From: Cerrena zonata
Taxonomy: Eukaryota > Basidiomycota > Agaricomycetes > Polyporales > Cerrenaceae
Assembly (NCBI GenBank): GCA_038087015.1
Contig: JASBNA010000080.1
Span: 1 to 64,000 of the forward strand
Reading direction: 5' to 3'
DNA: 64,000 bases
Part shown: positions 36,905 to 48,181 of the stretch, one piece after another
How positions within the stretch are numbered: position 1 is the stretch's first letter
How the letters are laid out: the number at the start of each line of letters is the position of its first letter
Notes under the pieces: model-generated
Told to the model about the DNA's origin: nothing
Seen by the model: the letters and a program-made list of their open reading frames with translations, nothing else
Databases searched by the model: none
Position numbers and translations under genes: made by a program

Positions 36905-37837
36905 TCAGTAAGAGTGCAGGGAAGAGAGATGAGGTATGGTAATCACACTACAATAGGCATTTCCCTGCTTGTGAATATCACCAAGGGAGAAATAACCAAT
37001 ATCATCATCTAACTTGCATATAATGTGCCCGTTTCTCATGTCATTATTTGCTCTGTTAATATCCCATAGGCATATGCAGCTTGAAGATATGGTGTAATCG
37101 TATTTCAACATTCAGATAGAATCAACTTGCCATCTTCTCCACCTGAGACAAGATCTACTACACCAGAAGATTTAGTTACCCACTGATCTTTGACAACACC
37201 ATAGGGAGTCTCAGCTGCCATAGAATACACACGTGAGTAGAAATATAGAGGCTCCTTTGAGAGATATAGACATGAATTACATTGTGCTTCCATGCTAAGG
37301 CAATATATCTGTCATCTGATAGCATTTACCTCAGTCTGGTCTTGGACATCTAACTGGATTGATTGACATGCACTAGAGCATCTCTGAGATATATCATAAA
37401 TCCATACTGTATACCTAAGAAGATTGCCTTTGGTGTAGATGTACGAGTAACTGCCTAATATATATGATCAGATCTAGTTAGTCTTCCAGGTTTGGTTCAA
37501 AGGTCATCAAATTACTAGTGTTATTGATTGTGACTGCATGACCACTATCAGTAATGTCGAGGGTGTATACTGACTTTCCAGTTTCAGCATTGACTAATTT
37601 GTGAACACCAGTAGGGTCCTTTAGCTCATCATCATCAGAGGTGCATGTTATTGCAAGAATATGACCAGCTGAAAGGCCAGTTCTCCAAGGGAAATCTGAG
37701 ATCATATGTCTTCTGCTTGCTATGGTGATAGAAATATCTCTCTTTTTCTTGTCCTGAGGAAGGTAGAGAATTTTTTTCTTGGAATCAATAAGGATACTTG
37801 CATAATATAAAGTCAACATATCTATTATCTCTGCCAA
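36905..37837 (-). pseudogene. Fragments of a WD-repeat-like protein
   Basis: Three minus-strand pieces have WD-like wording: HLVNAETGKSVYTL-type sequence (in fact KLVNAETGKSVYTLDITDSG, about 37630-37550), VVDLVSGGEDGKLILSEC (37160-37108) and CICLWDINRA (about 37070). A preceding segment (MISDFPWRTGLSAGHILAI) also resembles a propeller strand pair. The pieces are separated by stops and frame changes, and blade spacing is not regular. It is a pseudogene at best; WD-repeat assignment is moderate. Confidence 0.4.
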
Positions 37838-38330
37838 TTGCTGGGAGTGGCTGGTTTGGCATATATCCTAGCTTTCTTGGGGGGCATTCTAGTCATAGCA
37901 AAATTTCTCATCAGTGCAAATCAAGTATTAAGAAAAAATACACATACATTTATGCATTTGGGGCAATTTCCCCCATTCTATTGATTTACAAGACCAAAAC
38001 TTGACACATAAATCATAACCAGCAGAGGATAGAGTGTATGGCCCAATCCTAACATGCAAAGGGCCTTCCTGAGTAGAAGGCTATTTACAAGTAATGAGGC
38101 AGCTTTATGTTGTATAGAAGATGGCTAATACCTGTGTAGCAATCTCATCGTTCCCATCATCAGAGATTGTGATAAGCTCCTACTTTCAGGGCTAGAATCC
38201 AAGGTCAGGTGGAATACCTTTTGAAAAAAGAAGCATTCACTATGTGACATTCTTGAAACCTACTCTTCCTGACGAATCCCATATCGTCTGAGTTATAGCC
38301 GAAGTCTTCAGAGTCCTGCAATACAATTAA

Positions 38331-39140
38331 CTAGATAATACCCGTGCATTCGCACGGTCTACATTTAACATTTGAGAGTAAGTCATGTAAACCAAGTAAT
38401 TGAGTAGAAAGTTTCAATATTATTTCGCAACTTGAACTGATTACCAACATATGATACTATAAGTGCTACACATACTTACACATGTTCGTGTAGAGGTTTT
38501 GAACCGTGCTCCTCCGCTGCCGGTGGGCACCGGCAGCTCCGTCGCACTGTTCCAGCTTGGCAGTGCTACATATTTCCTTGTTGGCAAGAGGTCTACTTGT
38601 CGATCTTGTCGCCTGCCATGCATTCGTACATTTTCCTTCTTCGTGGCGCTGATTTCCACACAGGGGGGCAAGGTTAGAAACATTGTTGTGCTTACCTTGT
38701 TATACTTACCAATTAATATTGTGGTGAGTACTGTTATTGTTCTTAGACAGATACGATATTATTCCTAAAATAATGCTATAGGATGAATTACATAATGGTG
38801 TTACTTACCACAAATACTGAATATGAAAGAGTGGATAGCATTAAGCAAAAATATTATTGAGTTAAATGAGAGACTCGGGGGTTGGGGCCACTCACTCTAC
38901 CCTCCACTTTATATATATATACTCCAGTATGAAACCCCTAGGAACTCGGAAGAAGTACTGGAGGAAAGTACAGAAATTTCGAGATAATTCTTGGAAATGT
39001 TCAGCTTGAAACCGAGCGCTGGCCCTAGGCCTGATTCCCATCCCAAAAGCCGAGCCGACCAATCAAATTGCAAGGTCCCAGCCAATCAGATTGCTCAGTT
39101 GACTACCAAAAAAGGGACCGACCTCTTTTATGTATATGGA
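38331..39140 (-). mobile_element. Non-autonomous Helitron, family 1, reverse copy (810 bp)
   Basis: Read on the minus strand it begins TCCATATACATAAAAGAGG (5' end at 39140, preceded by A) and ends with hairpin CCGTGCGAATGCACGG (38357-38342) and CTAG (38334-38331), followed by T. This is the same family as the dimer at 13.6-17.2 kb, sharing both ends and a GC-rich internal segment (GGAGGAGCAC...GGTGCCCAC), but it is shorter and diverged internally. It confirms the termini independently. Confidence 0.88.
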
Positions 39141-39174
39141 TGCCATTAACATGTTGACAACCTGACCTGAACCA

Positions 39175-39575
39175 GTTCAACTATCTCTGACCTTCCAGGG
39201 AATCTTATGTTGCAGCATACTTTTTGGGTTATTGTACTTTTGATGGGATTCAGAGGATATGGGAAATCTAGCCATACCTGAACCAGCTCAACTATCTCTG
39301 ACCTTCTGGGGTACCCACAACCAGTCAGATTACCATTGACCAGAAACTTGGTGGTGAGAATGTTGAAATATCATACTGTGGCAGCACCTATTGCTTCCTC
39401 AGTTGATCACAAAAATATGAGGCAACTGTATGTTGAATGAATAACGGCTATATTACTGAACAATGCCAGTACAATACCATTCCCATATCCTCTGAATCCC
39501 ATCAAAATTACAATAACCCAAAAATTATGCTGTGACATAAGGTTCCCCTGAAGAGCAGAGATAGCTGAATCGGCC
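39175..39575. repeat. Foldback (inverted-repeat) element, ~110-bp arms
   Basis: The left arm (about 39170-39270) includes GGGTTATTGTACTTTTGATG. The right arm (about 39475-39575) carries the imperfect inverse, with CATCAAAATTACAATAACCC. Both arms continue outward through CAGCTATCTCTG/CAACTATCTCTGACCTT-like sequence. A third, direct copy of the outer arm starts near 39281. No coding content. Target duplication could not be defined. Confidence 0.7.
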
Positions 39576-39596
39576 GACCTCCTTCAGGTTTCTAAA

Positions 39597-39821
39597 ATGC
39601 TCGCCTCTGCTCGGAAACCCCAAGCATCCCAGCATCAGGAGGAGATCATTGTGGATGATATATCAAACCCCTCAAGGATGCCAATCTTTGATCAGCCCCA
39701 GGTGAAGCCTCGACGTCGATCAATCCCAGCAAAGCCACGACCCAACACATTCGATCGCCCTTTCAAACTTCCTAGTCCTAGCTCAATGGTCCTCTCGAAC
39801 AAAGCTACTGACTCTGGATAA
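39597..39821 (+). pseudogene. Possible exon fragment, proline/arginine-rich
   Basis: A frame starting at ATG 39597 reads MLASARKPQASQHQEEIIV and later KPRRRSIPAKPRPNTFDRPF, ending in a stop after 74 codons. It resembles the disordered N-terminus of a nuclear protein, but no domain follows. It may be an orphan 5' fragment left by rearrangement. Confidence 0.25.
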
Positions 39822-40121
39822 CCTCAGCTCGAAGAGGCGACTACGATTTGACGGAGTCGCTGTCTACACAATGAGGGTCAATGAATATATACTCGGTATG
39901 GATAAATACTGAAGGAGCAGAGAGTAAGAAATGAATGTCTCCCACTGTAGCCGGTATACCGAAGGGTGTGAAACATAAGCATGTAAATGGTACCTTGCTG
40001 TAGTAGTAAAACGCTTTCTAACGCTATACAATACATGGGGTAACGTGTGTGGGAATATGCCAAATCCGCGGATTTCGCCGAGAGTGCAAGACTTTTTGCC
40101 GCCACTGTAACTGTGTTCTTA

Positions 40122-40814
40122 CTATCACACCACCGAAGTCTAACACCCCTTTGGTGCTCTTCATTTTTTGAGGCTCTTTCCTCAGTGTTTTCTCTAGTTG
40201 CTGCATGTACAGATAGCCTACCTTCTTAGCTATAATGTGGTGAACTCCACGGAAAAAATAATAGAGGATTGACTGCGACGGCCAAGTTTTGACGGAAGCA
40301 TAGAGTTTAACAGAGATGTCACGGAACATTCACACCGGAGTGACGTCGGCATCCTTCGAAACCTGACAAGCAATCCATCAGCCAGAGCTTGACAGGTTCA
40401 TGCTGACCTTGATGGGCCACCGCTTACGGCAGAGTTTTATTTCAGCATGGAATCCGGGTGGCTGGTATCACACTTTGCGAGGCAACATCTAAGTTTTACC
40501 ATCTCCCGTTTATTAATCAAAGGGTCGCAGAGCTGCAATGAGTTATTTAAGCACATGAATTTCTTATCTGAGAGCCAGAAGGAGATCGGTTGGCAGGTGA
40601 GTGTGTGATTCACTGTAACTGCAGTGTCAAAATCATACCTTTCCCCTCTGACACACACTCAATTTTACACCAAACCTACTATAAATCTGTACAGTTCGTG
40701 GAGTAGTTTATCTCTGCCATATACATGCACTGCTGATTTCAATTACATGTGGAAACTGTAGAACGCATAGGGTTTGACAATTTGGTAAAGCGTCAAACTC
40801 CGGTGGTGTGATAG
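40122..40814. mobile_element. MITE family A, copy 2 (693 bp, reverse orientation)
   Basis: It is the reverse complement of copy 1 over its full length, with TA on each side (40120-40121 and 40815-40816). The outer left end reads CTATCACACCACCGAAGTCT and the right end GGTGGTGTGATAG. Identical length and a conserved internal frame (40437-40658) mean that copies 1 and 2 diverged recently. Confidence 0.9.
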
Positions 40815-41091
40815 TACTATGTGACATAATCCGTCGGTAATGGAATCTACGCGATCTCTTCTTACGGGATTACCTACCTTTCCTATGAAAAGTATGGTAC
40901 GCTTCGAATTTGATATCGCGCGCTAGTGCCTACCAGAATGCTAATTAGGTTACCCTACTGCGATCGTGTGCCATTTTTGTATGCCAGGACACGTCTTACT
41001 GCTCTATCCTCTCGCGCTACATTACCTCTACGGATCTAATCGTGTTCCAGACCTCTCAGATGACCCTACCGATAACTCAATAACGGTAGTT

Positions 41092-41228
41092 AGTGCAGTC
41101 GAACAACAGAAGCTCCAAAAAGTGGCGCTATCAAATGATTTGCTCCACCGGCTGTAACACTGCTAGGCTTTAACAAAGATCAATTGCACGTACCATCGTC
41201 CGCTCATCTCCTGTTGTATCATATCTTA
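41092..41228. repeat. Dispersed direct repeat, unit 1 (~140 bp)
   Basis: The sequence GTGGCGCTATCAAATGATTT and its surroundings recur at 41426-41568 in the same orientation, about 80-85% alike by eye. No terminal structure was seen. Confidence 0.8.
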
Positions 41229-41425
41229 CTGTAGTCCAACCCCACATTTATCACTAGCGTGTTCTCAGGACTCCTCAGACGCTCTCAGATCACTTTCACT
41301 GATGGTCGAGCTACAGCTTGAGCGGTGAACGGAGTGGAGCTGAGCTAGGCGCGATCAGCATGGTCGGCTCATGGGCTGAGCGTGCCAGGTATATAACCAT
41401 TACAACCATCTCAATGACGATGGTC

Positions 41426-41568
41426 AGCGCAGTCGAGCAACAGAGCTCCAAGAAGTGGCGCTATCAAATGATTTACTCCGTCGGCTGTGTCACTGCAAGG
41501 TATTGACAGAGATCAATTAAACGTACCATCAACCATCGACCGTTCATCTCTTGTTCTGAAATATCTTA
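41426..41568. repeat. Dispersed direct repeat, unit 2 (~140 bp)
   Basis: Second copy of the 41092-41228 unit, 330 bp away. Several small indels separate the two, so this is an old local duplication. Confidence 0.8.
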
Positions 41569-42089
41569 AACACTTGTCATAACACAAATCCCTGTCTATA
41601 TCAGCCAACATCAACAAATCGTTGACTGTATGAGGGTCACGTCGGCGAGACAGTTAAGTGTCCATAAATGATGCTCGGGTGTCAGTGGGGGAGTTGGCCC
41701 CTCTCACATCAAGAGACATCATGGCCCGCCAGCATTTTCTCCATCTGTATTTACTGGCTGATTTACTATCGTTATTGAGTTAGCTGGAATAACGCGCACT
41801 GGCGTAACCTGGCTGTGCAATCGTGCGAAGATGGACGTCAAACGTTGGACAACAGAATGCTCGGTACTAGTCTTATTCCGAGATTCGTGTTCCCCGCTCG
41901 GTACCAGCTAACGACTCCTTACTAAATATTTGGTCACTTATCTAGCCTGTTCATCTTAATGAACAATCGTGTCATTTATGCTTGGCACTCCTGGCTTTGA
42001 GAATTTTCCACACCCGTCGTACGGTAGCTGCCAGCCTAGGCTCTCGGACGCTGGTATTTCGTTTGCAGAGTGATTGATCGCCCCCGCCA

Positions 42090-42103
42090 CCCCCCCCCCC
42101 CCC
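42090..42103 (+). repeat. Homopolymer run of 14 C
   Basis: A C14 tract lies about 130 bp upstream of the Pot1-like start codon. Its length is prone to sequencing or assembly error. Confidence 0.95.
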
Positions 42104-42138
42104 AGCACAAGTCCTGGCACGGGAATTTTACGGACGCG

Positions 42139-42146
42139 TATATATA
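42139..42146 (+). promoter_or_regulatory. TATA-like element upstream of Pot1-like gene
   Basis: TATATATA lies 90 bp before the start codon, and CT-rich sequence (TCTCCTTCCTGC) follows it, a layout common in fungal promoters. Function is inferred. Confidence 0.5.
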
Positions 42147-42235
42147 GTTCTCCTTCCTGCTTTGCGCTATCCAGCTTCCCCATTGCTATTACGAACATAA
42201 CATCTCTACCTTTGCTTTATCCCGCTTCAGACAAT

Positions 42236-44149
42236 ATGCAACAAGACCAAGAAACGAACAGACGACTTGTAATACGCCAACGTCGTGAGGAGGCGTTAAA
42301 GCAGCTTTCAGCTACAGGAGGATTCCCGGATAGCTCTGCATCCTCTGGAAAACAGTACCCCGCCCCAAGTCCTGGGCCCGGCGCCAACCCGGTTAGAATA
42401 CAACATGGTAGTGTTGGATTACCTGTATTAAACATTGATGTATGTTTTCCTTTCTGTTCGCTGATGAGCATTCCAGCTCGTATACTCATTGATTGTCCCA
42501 AAAGAATCTGTTATACTTTCCTCTCGTTACCACCCTACCGGCTAACAATACGTCTGCATGCTTCAACTTTATTGGAATAGTACTGTCCATCTCAGAGATA
42601 GAAATCTCCCAAAATACGGGGGGTGAGTGCTCTACATCGACCATGAACCGCATGTACTGAAGACATTATGACTACTTTATAGACTTATCGAGGAAACTGG
42701 TCGTTGTGGATGAATCTACCTGGAAGGGCACTGTATATAACAAGAGAAGTGTTACGATACAGTGTTTCACTAACAACAAGCATGAGAACATCCTTGGTGA
42801 AGCACAACCGGGTGATGTCATCATTTTGCGTGGTATCAGAGTGAGTGGTCAGCTTAATGCAAGAAAATCAGGGAGACCAATATGTTGCAGGTCCGACTGC
42901 ACAACAATGCGCTACAGTATCTTGGAGCTTCACTCGAGTACTGGTCATGGGAAATTGTTGACGGCGACAGGATCAAGTTTTCTCGCTCTTCAAAGAGGGC
43001 TGAGCATCAGCTGTCCATTGCCGAGATCGAATACTGCAACAATCTGAAGACATGGTGGCAGAACATTGATCAAGACGACATCTCTACAGCAAGCAACATG
43101 AAGCACAAACTCATTCAAGAATTGAAACAATATACTTCTGGAAACGGTCATTACTTTGACTGCACCATCGAAGTATCGTCTTCCACACAATTGCATTTTG
43201 CCATATTCACTTGAGAATATACAGGTTATACATATTGTGATAGGTCATGGTAATGGTCCAAGTTGCCTGTATGTGACGGACTATACACATAACACCATGG
43301 CTCGACCCGAAACAGCAAGCTGGTGCCCTATCACTCTGAAGGACAAGATCCTACAGATTGCAATGTGGGATTCTGCAAAGGGTGAAGCCACTCAAATGGA
43401 GACTGGGTGTTTCTATAGCCTAAAGAATGTCAAGATCATGGCTTGTGAAGGTAAAATGAATGAGGACAAAAAGATTAAAAAATTGGATGTAGATGAGCTA
43501 GAACGTCATCCACACCTGGTATCTTTGTTAAGGTATTCTTTTGATCTGTTCTCTAGATAAAATCTGTATTGATGCGATAGATATTTCTCAGAAGACGTAA
43601 AGAAGCCAAGAGCGCAGCAGCGGACAGTAAATATCTCCTCCAAGATGCAGGCCTGGACAATCCATTCCAGTGTACGGCAGAGGCAAGCACTATTTCGAAC
43701 CAGTTTACTCCGTTATTAATCTTGAAAACCTTCTTCAGGTCCTTTCGATTTCAGAGAAAGCTGATAAATTTTACCTTTATATCACTGACTATACTGCCCG
43801 GTCTGATTTGTGCACCGTATTTGTATCGACCGCTCTCGTCATCCCAGATGATATGGTCATCAGGGTTACCATGCGTGACCGAATGGCTATATCTGCTTCT
43901 TCAATCACTTCAGGGGACTTTGTTACTTTGCATAACCTATGCTTAACTCAGCTTAGCAATGGTAAAGTCCATGGAGTGATGGAGAAAGGTGCATCCATTG
44001 CCAGATTGGGTCCAGAGATGGCAGATTATATTGAACTGGACCAGTAAGTAGGCACGATATATTGACTTATATATCCCACTAAGGTGATTTACAGGCGAAA
44101 GAAAGGACTACGCTTGATTAGGCGTAGGGGGGGCGGTAGCAAGAACTGA
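42236..44149 (+). CDS. pot1: Pot1-like telomere single-strand-binding protein, 8 exons, ~506 aa
   Basis: Exons: 42236-42439, 42505-42622, 42683-42840, 42891-43172, 43225-43532, 43592-43682, 43739-44043, 44095-44149. The frame is open throughout. Pot1 binds the G-rich telomeric overhang and protects chromosome ends. After a disordered N-terminus (1-68), OB fold 1 spans about 70-190 (FNFIGIVLSISEIE, LVVVDESTWKG, GDVIILRGIRV). OB fold 2 spans about 245-360 (YFDCTIE then SCLYVTDYT, WCPITLKDKILQIAMWD). A third, similar module spans about 380-500 (FQCTAEVLSIS, FYLYITDYT). Intron 6 (43683-43738) appears to use a GC donor. The first acceptor (CAAAAG at 42504) is weak but required by the frame. No lesion was found, in contrast to its surroundings. 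Pot1 identity rests on OB motifs and order; paralogous telomere proteins remain possible. Confidence 0.85.
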
Positions 44150-44686
44150 AAGTCCAGAGGATCTATAATGTCATTTGTTGGAGAGGTCAAGCCATACCTT
44201 TGTCATACTGGATGTCGTATGGTACTCATTCTCTGTTCTTTAGATATTTACAGCTTATTTGAGAGTAGAGCTAGTACCGTTTCTCCTATTCCCCCCATCT
44301 ACATTTTCTTCCGGGTGTGCATATCCCCTTCCGTTCTCCCTTGAGTACCTGAATTAGACGTATAGAACTCGCTTTGTTTATTACATATATACGGACTTAT
44401 AACTTTGATACGCATCGGATTGGAGAATTTGTCATTATTCGGCTGGTACACTATTTATCTCTTTCAATGCTTTGCGTTATTAGAGCTGTACTGATCGTTA
44501 CTGAGTGGCAGAGGACAACTTGAGAGAGCTTTTAGACGCCAAAGCCGAGCTTTTAGACGCCAAAGTGAAGAGGGCGCGCGTCTCATAAGTCCCTTATTAC
44601 AAGATTTATACGAAACTTACAGCTTCACTAATGGTCTGCGTGGACGACGCCGTTATGGAGTGATATTAAAAACATCCAGTCAGCCG
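44150..44686. other. 3' flank of Pot1-like gene, non-coding
   Basis: No gene is seen. A 22-bp unit containing CTTTTAGACGCCAAAG is repeated in tandem at about 44528-44570. Confidence 0.5.
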
Positions 44687-44835
44687 TGTAGGTACCTCTC
44701 TTCCCAAACAGTTGCCTTCATGGCTTCGATCATCTTGCCTTTGGCGGATGTGATATCGTTCCAGGATAGGTCGTTGTCGTCGACTTCTTTGTTGGATTTG
44801 CGGAGCGCGTTGGGGGCTTTGATATAGAATCCGCA
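44687..44835 (-). pseudogene. Unidentified exon-like fragment next to ATP synthase remnant
   Basis: An open minus-strand frame of about 49 codons reads [17 protein letters not shown] then [19 protein letters not shown]. It does not match ATP synthase beta, whose remnant ends just upstream, and I do not recognise it. It may be a third captured gene piece. Confidence 0.3.
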
Positions 44836-45587
<752 letters not shown>

Positions 45588-45842
45588 CTACAGTGTATCA
45601 CTCTATCTTTCACGCCGGGCTCCTACTACTGCCCTACATGAATCATCTGGGATCCATGTTGATTCTGCTCGTGCCGTTTCCTAGTAGGGTACTTCTACTC
45701 CTACCAACCTGATACAGTATGTTCCCGCTGACATATTAGTGAGACCTATTTCACATCTCTACATCTCGTGCTTAAAGCTCAAACAGACACAATGAAAGCA
45801 ATTAAGACAATTAGACAGACATTGTCATTCAATTCAATACCA

Positions 45843-46107
45843 GGAGTTCTGCTCTTATTCTTGAAGTTCCTGATCTCCACGGTAGGTCGTCATGTTCTGT
45901 ATCATTGCCGTGGATGGTACAGATGGCCAAAGGGTCATTGATACCAGCCCACCTATCAAGATCTCTCTTAGCATCGCTACTCTCGGTTGTATCATGAACG
46001 TCTTGGCGACTCCACTGACTCATGAGCGTGGTCCCATGTCAGCAACTGCCGAGGTGCTCGAGACCGGTATCAAGGTTGTCGATCGCCTTGCTCCTTACGC
46101 GTGTACC
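45843..46107 (+). pseudogene. atp2: Mitochondrial ATP synthase beta subunit, N-terminal piece, inverted
   Basis: Plus-strand sequence reads IIAVDGTDGQRVIDTSPPIK, then LSIATLGCIMNVL, ERGPMSATAEVLETGIKVVD and RLAPYA. These are the residues immediately preceding the P-loop in ATP synthase beta (..TLGRIMNVIGEPIDERGP..ILETGIKVVDLLAPYARGG). It stops at LAPYA, exactly where the minus-strand half (45575 leftwards) resumes. A piece normally between ERGP and ETGIKVVD is shortened. Confidence 0.82.
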
Positions 46108-46493
46108 AACTGTAGATTTATTATTTGGCATATATCTTGTGTACTTCCCTGATATTTTGTGTTTCCCTCCGATATTTCTATGAGTTTACATCAATATATT
46201 CCATGATTTTGTACCTTACTGTCTTGCACAGCTCCCAAGATATAAGAAATAATTGGATATCCATACCAACAATCTTAATATGTGAATGTCATGTTGTGAA
46301 ATATAGGTGATTGTGTCATAAGAATATAAGAAAATGTGGTGCAAAATGTAGGAGAGCATGTTCACAAAATATCAGAGAACATGTCAACATCAGAGAATGT
46401 GTTCACAAAATGTATTCACAGAATATGTATATCAGATACTACTGCTAATATTTACACGTAGGACAGGTAAATATGAGTGGAAGGTTGTACCAC

Positions 46494-47175
46494 CTACATG
46501 AACGCGATGATAGCGAAGCAGACAACGATACGGATAGTGATGACACAAGCATAGATGGAGTAGTTGCGCATAGACTGGAAGATAATACTGGAACCGCTCA
46601 TGGCGCGGACAATGGTGGAAAGACCGGGCTCAAAAGGGACAATATCAGCAGCGCCACAAGCGGTGTCAGTGGCACCCTCAACAGCAATACCGACTTTTGC
46701 ACGAGAAACAACAAGGGCGTCAGTCATGACGCACAAATGGCCGAGGGGCTTGGAGACATTTGACGGTCTCATGCCTGTGCTCGGGGAAAACTCCAGCAAA
46801 ACTGTAGGCGTCAAGAACCATCTCATTGAGCGAGATGAACTCGAAACCGGGAGGGTTTATCCTTGAAAACCTTGGCGGGGTACATGTGGTCACCGAGACC
46901 GAGACGACGTCCAGTTACACCAAGAGCCATAGCATCAAGGGGGTTCAAAGATAGAGAGACCGATGAGCTTGAAATCGTTACCTCACCGTCGAAAGCGTAA
47001 CCGTCAACCTCTGAGTCTTTGTAGGTGACAGCAAGGGCACAAAGACCACGAGTAGCGAATTCCTCAACATCAGTTTTAAGTGAGTTCCCCAGTTTGGTTG
47101 TACGTGCAGAGTTCAAACCGGTTATACCCTTGGTAACACACTTTCCGACCCACTTGGGTTGGTTATCTATGGTGC
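46494..47175 (-). pseudogene. pma1: Plasma-membrane P-type H+-ATPase, cytoplasmic-domain remnant
   Basis: Read on the minus strand: VTKGITG (about 47125), KTDVEEFATRGLCALAVTY, ALGVTGRRLGLGDHMYPAKV (about 46930-46870), AGVFPEHRHETVKCLQ (about 46790-46745), KVGIAVEGATDTACGAADIV, EPGLSTIVRAMSGSSIIFQS, MRNYSIYACVITIRIVVCFA. This follows fungal Pma1 from the phosphorylation/nucleotide domain to the start of the fifth membrane helix. The hinge motif (TGDGxNDAPAL) is destroyed, and frameshifts lie near 46860 and 46730. The N-terminal half with the phosphorylated aspartate and the last helices are absent. It is a dead fragment adjoining the ATP synthase pieces. Confidence 0.87.
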
Positions 47176-47314
47176 AAAGTCAAAAGTCACGTGACAGAAA
47201 TTGAACCGCTCTTTGCCGAACGTCCACCGCAATTTGCCGGCCTCCTTTGCGTTACATCTTTCCTTCTCACGTGACTAAAACTTTCCGCAATCCCCGAGGC
47301 CCATCCAACGCTGT

Positions 47315-47348
47315 GCGACGGAGCTTCTGTCGAAGACAGAAGTGGAGG
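47315..47348. repeat. Hairpin-containing direct repeat, unit 1
   Basis: It contains a perfect palindrome CTTCTGTC-GAA-GACAGAAG (47324-47342). A diverged copy with matching compensation (CTTCCGTC-GAA-GATGGAAG) lies at 47373-47406. Confidence 0.8.
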
Positions 47349-47372
47349 AGCAGCAGCCCGACCCTCTACAAG

Positions 47373-47406
47373 GCGACGAAGCTTCCGTCGAAGATGGAAG
47401 CGGAGG
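47373..47406. repeat. Hairpin-containing direct repeat, unit 2
   Basis: Second copy of the unit at 47315. The stem is largely kept (CTTCCGTC/GATGGAAG, one G-T pair) although the sequence changed, followed by the same GGAGGA tail. Confidence 0.75.
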
Positions 47407-47654
47407 AGCCATACATAAATTCAAACCTCGCCCTTTTTGACAGTCATAGGAACATCCAAATGGTTTTCTTTTCTTTCTTCATACCGAATTTTACTTTGTA
47501 TTACTAATCAATGGAGAGTATTTAGCTGAACAACATATACTTAGGGGTCGGATATGTGCGCCCGGCGCCGCTTGTACTAGTGAGTTTACCAGTGGACTCC
47601 ACAGCTGATCACGTGGATTGACAGGCGCTCACGCATTAGTCATATGTTCGTCTA

Positions 47655-47845
47655 GGGCTATTCCCTAAGAGGTTATATCCCGCCTGCGGACGGATGTGGT
47701 CGTTTTGGACCCCTTATGTTGTAGTCTCTTGAGGACGGATTGGTCGAAATCTTGGTCGACGTTTTATCCTCCGGCCCGACGAAAATGCCTTATGCGCACG
47801 GAGGTTATATCCCTCGGATCGACAGCGGATGGACTGGCAAAAATA
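47655..47845 (+). repeat. Diverged internal copy of the 51.2-kb TIR element
   Basis: It aligns to the reverse complement of about 51525-51715: shared pieces include GTTATATC, GCGGACGGAT, GAGGACGGATTGG, CCGACGAAAATGCCTTATG and ATCCCTCG. The terminal inverted repeats of the other copy are not recognisable here. Confidence 0.7.
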
Positions 47846-48151
47846 TATGCGGTGCAAGTTGTGAGTATATTCCAGCACGCCGCCAGCCATAATGGCATGT
47901 GTGTTTCAATTTGTTTGAATGCAGTTACAAGTTACAACCTCGATATTGAGATAAAGTTTGGACAGTGCTCAATGTGGCTAAAATCAAGCAGAATTTTCAA
48001 AATAGTATGTGCCATTTTTGAAGTTGTATTCCACAAAAAGGACACATTGTGCCGGTTTCGATGTTGTATCCTCGCAAAGGAGTCGCTAGGCAGATGCGAG
48101 TGTGCCAGTTCATGATACATGTACTAAGCATGTAATGAAATGAAACGAAAC

Positions 48152-48181
48152 GAAAGCTACTCGACTCATCGAGTAGCTTTC
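48152..48181. repeat. Perfect 13-bp stem-loop
   Basis: GAAAGCTACTCGA and its exact inverse TCGAGTAGCTTTC are separated by CTCA. It is preceded by a run of GAAAT/CGAAA units. The role is unknown. Confidence 0.85.

Noticed and set aside
36905..37837. Calling a functional WD40 protein
   Set aside because: The blades are irregular and separated by stops; only fragments resemble WD repeats.
1574..40814. Whole 39-kb interval as one large transposon bounded by inverted repeats
   Set aside because: Each 693-bp copy is complete with its own TA duplication, so they are two separate MITE insertions.
42090..42103. Telomere-like tract beside the Pot1-like gene
   Set aside because: It is a plain C homopolymer; no TTAGGG/CCCTAA arrays are present in the window.
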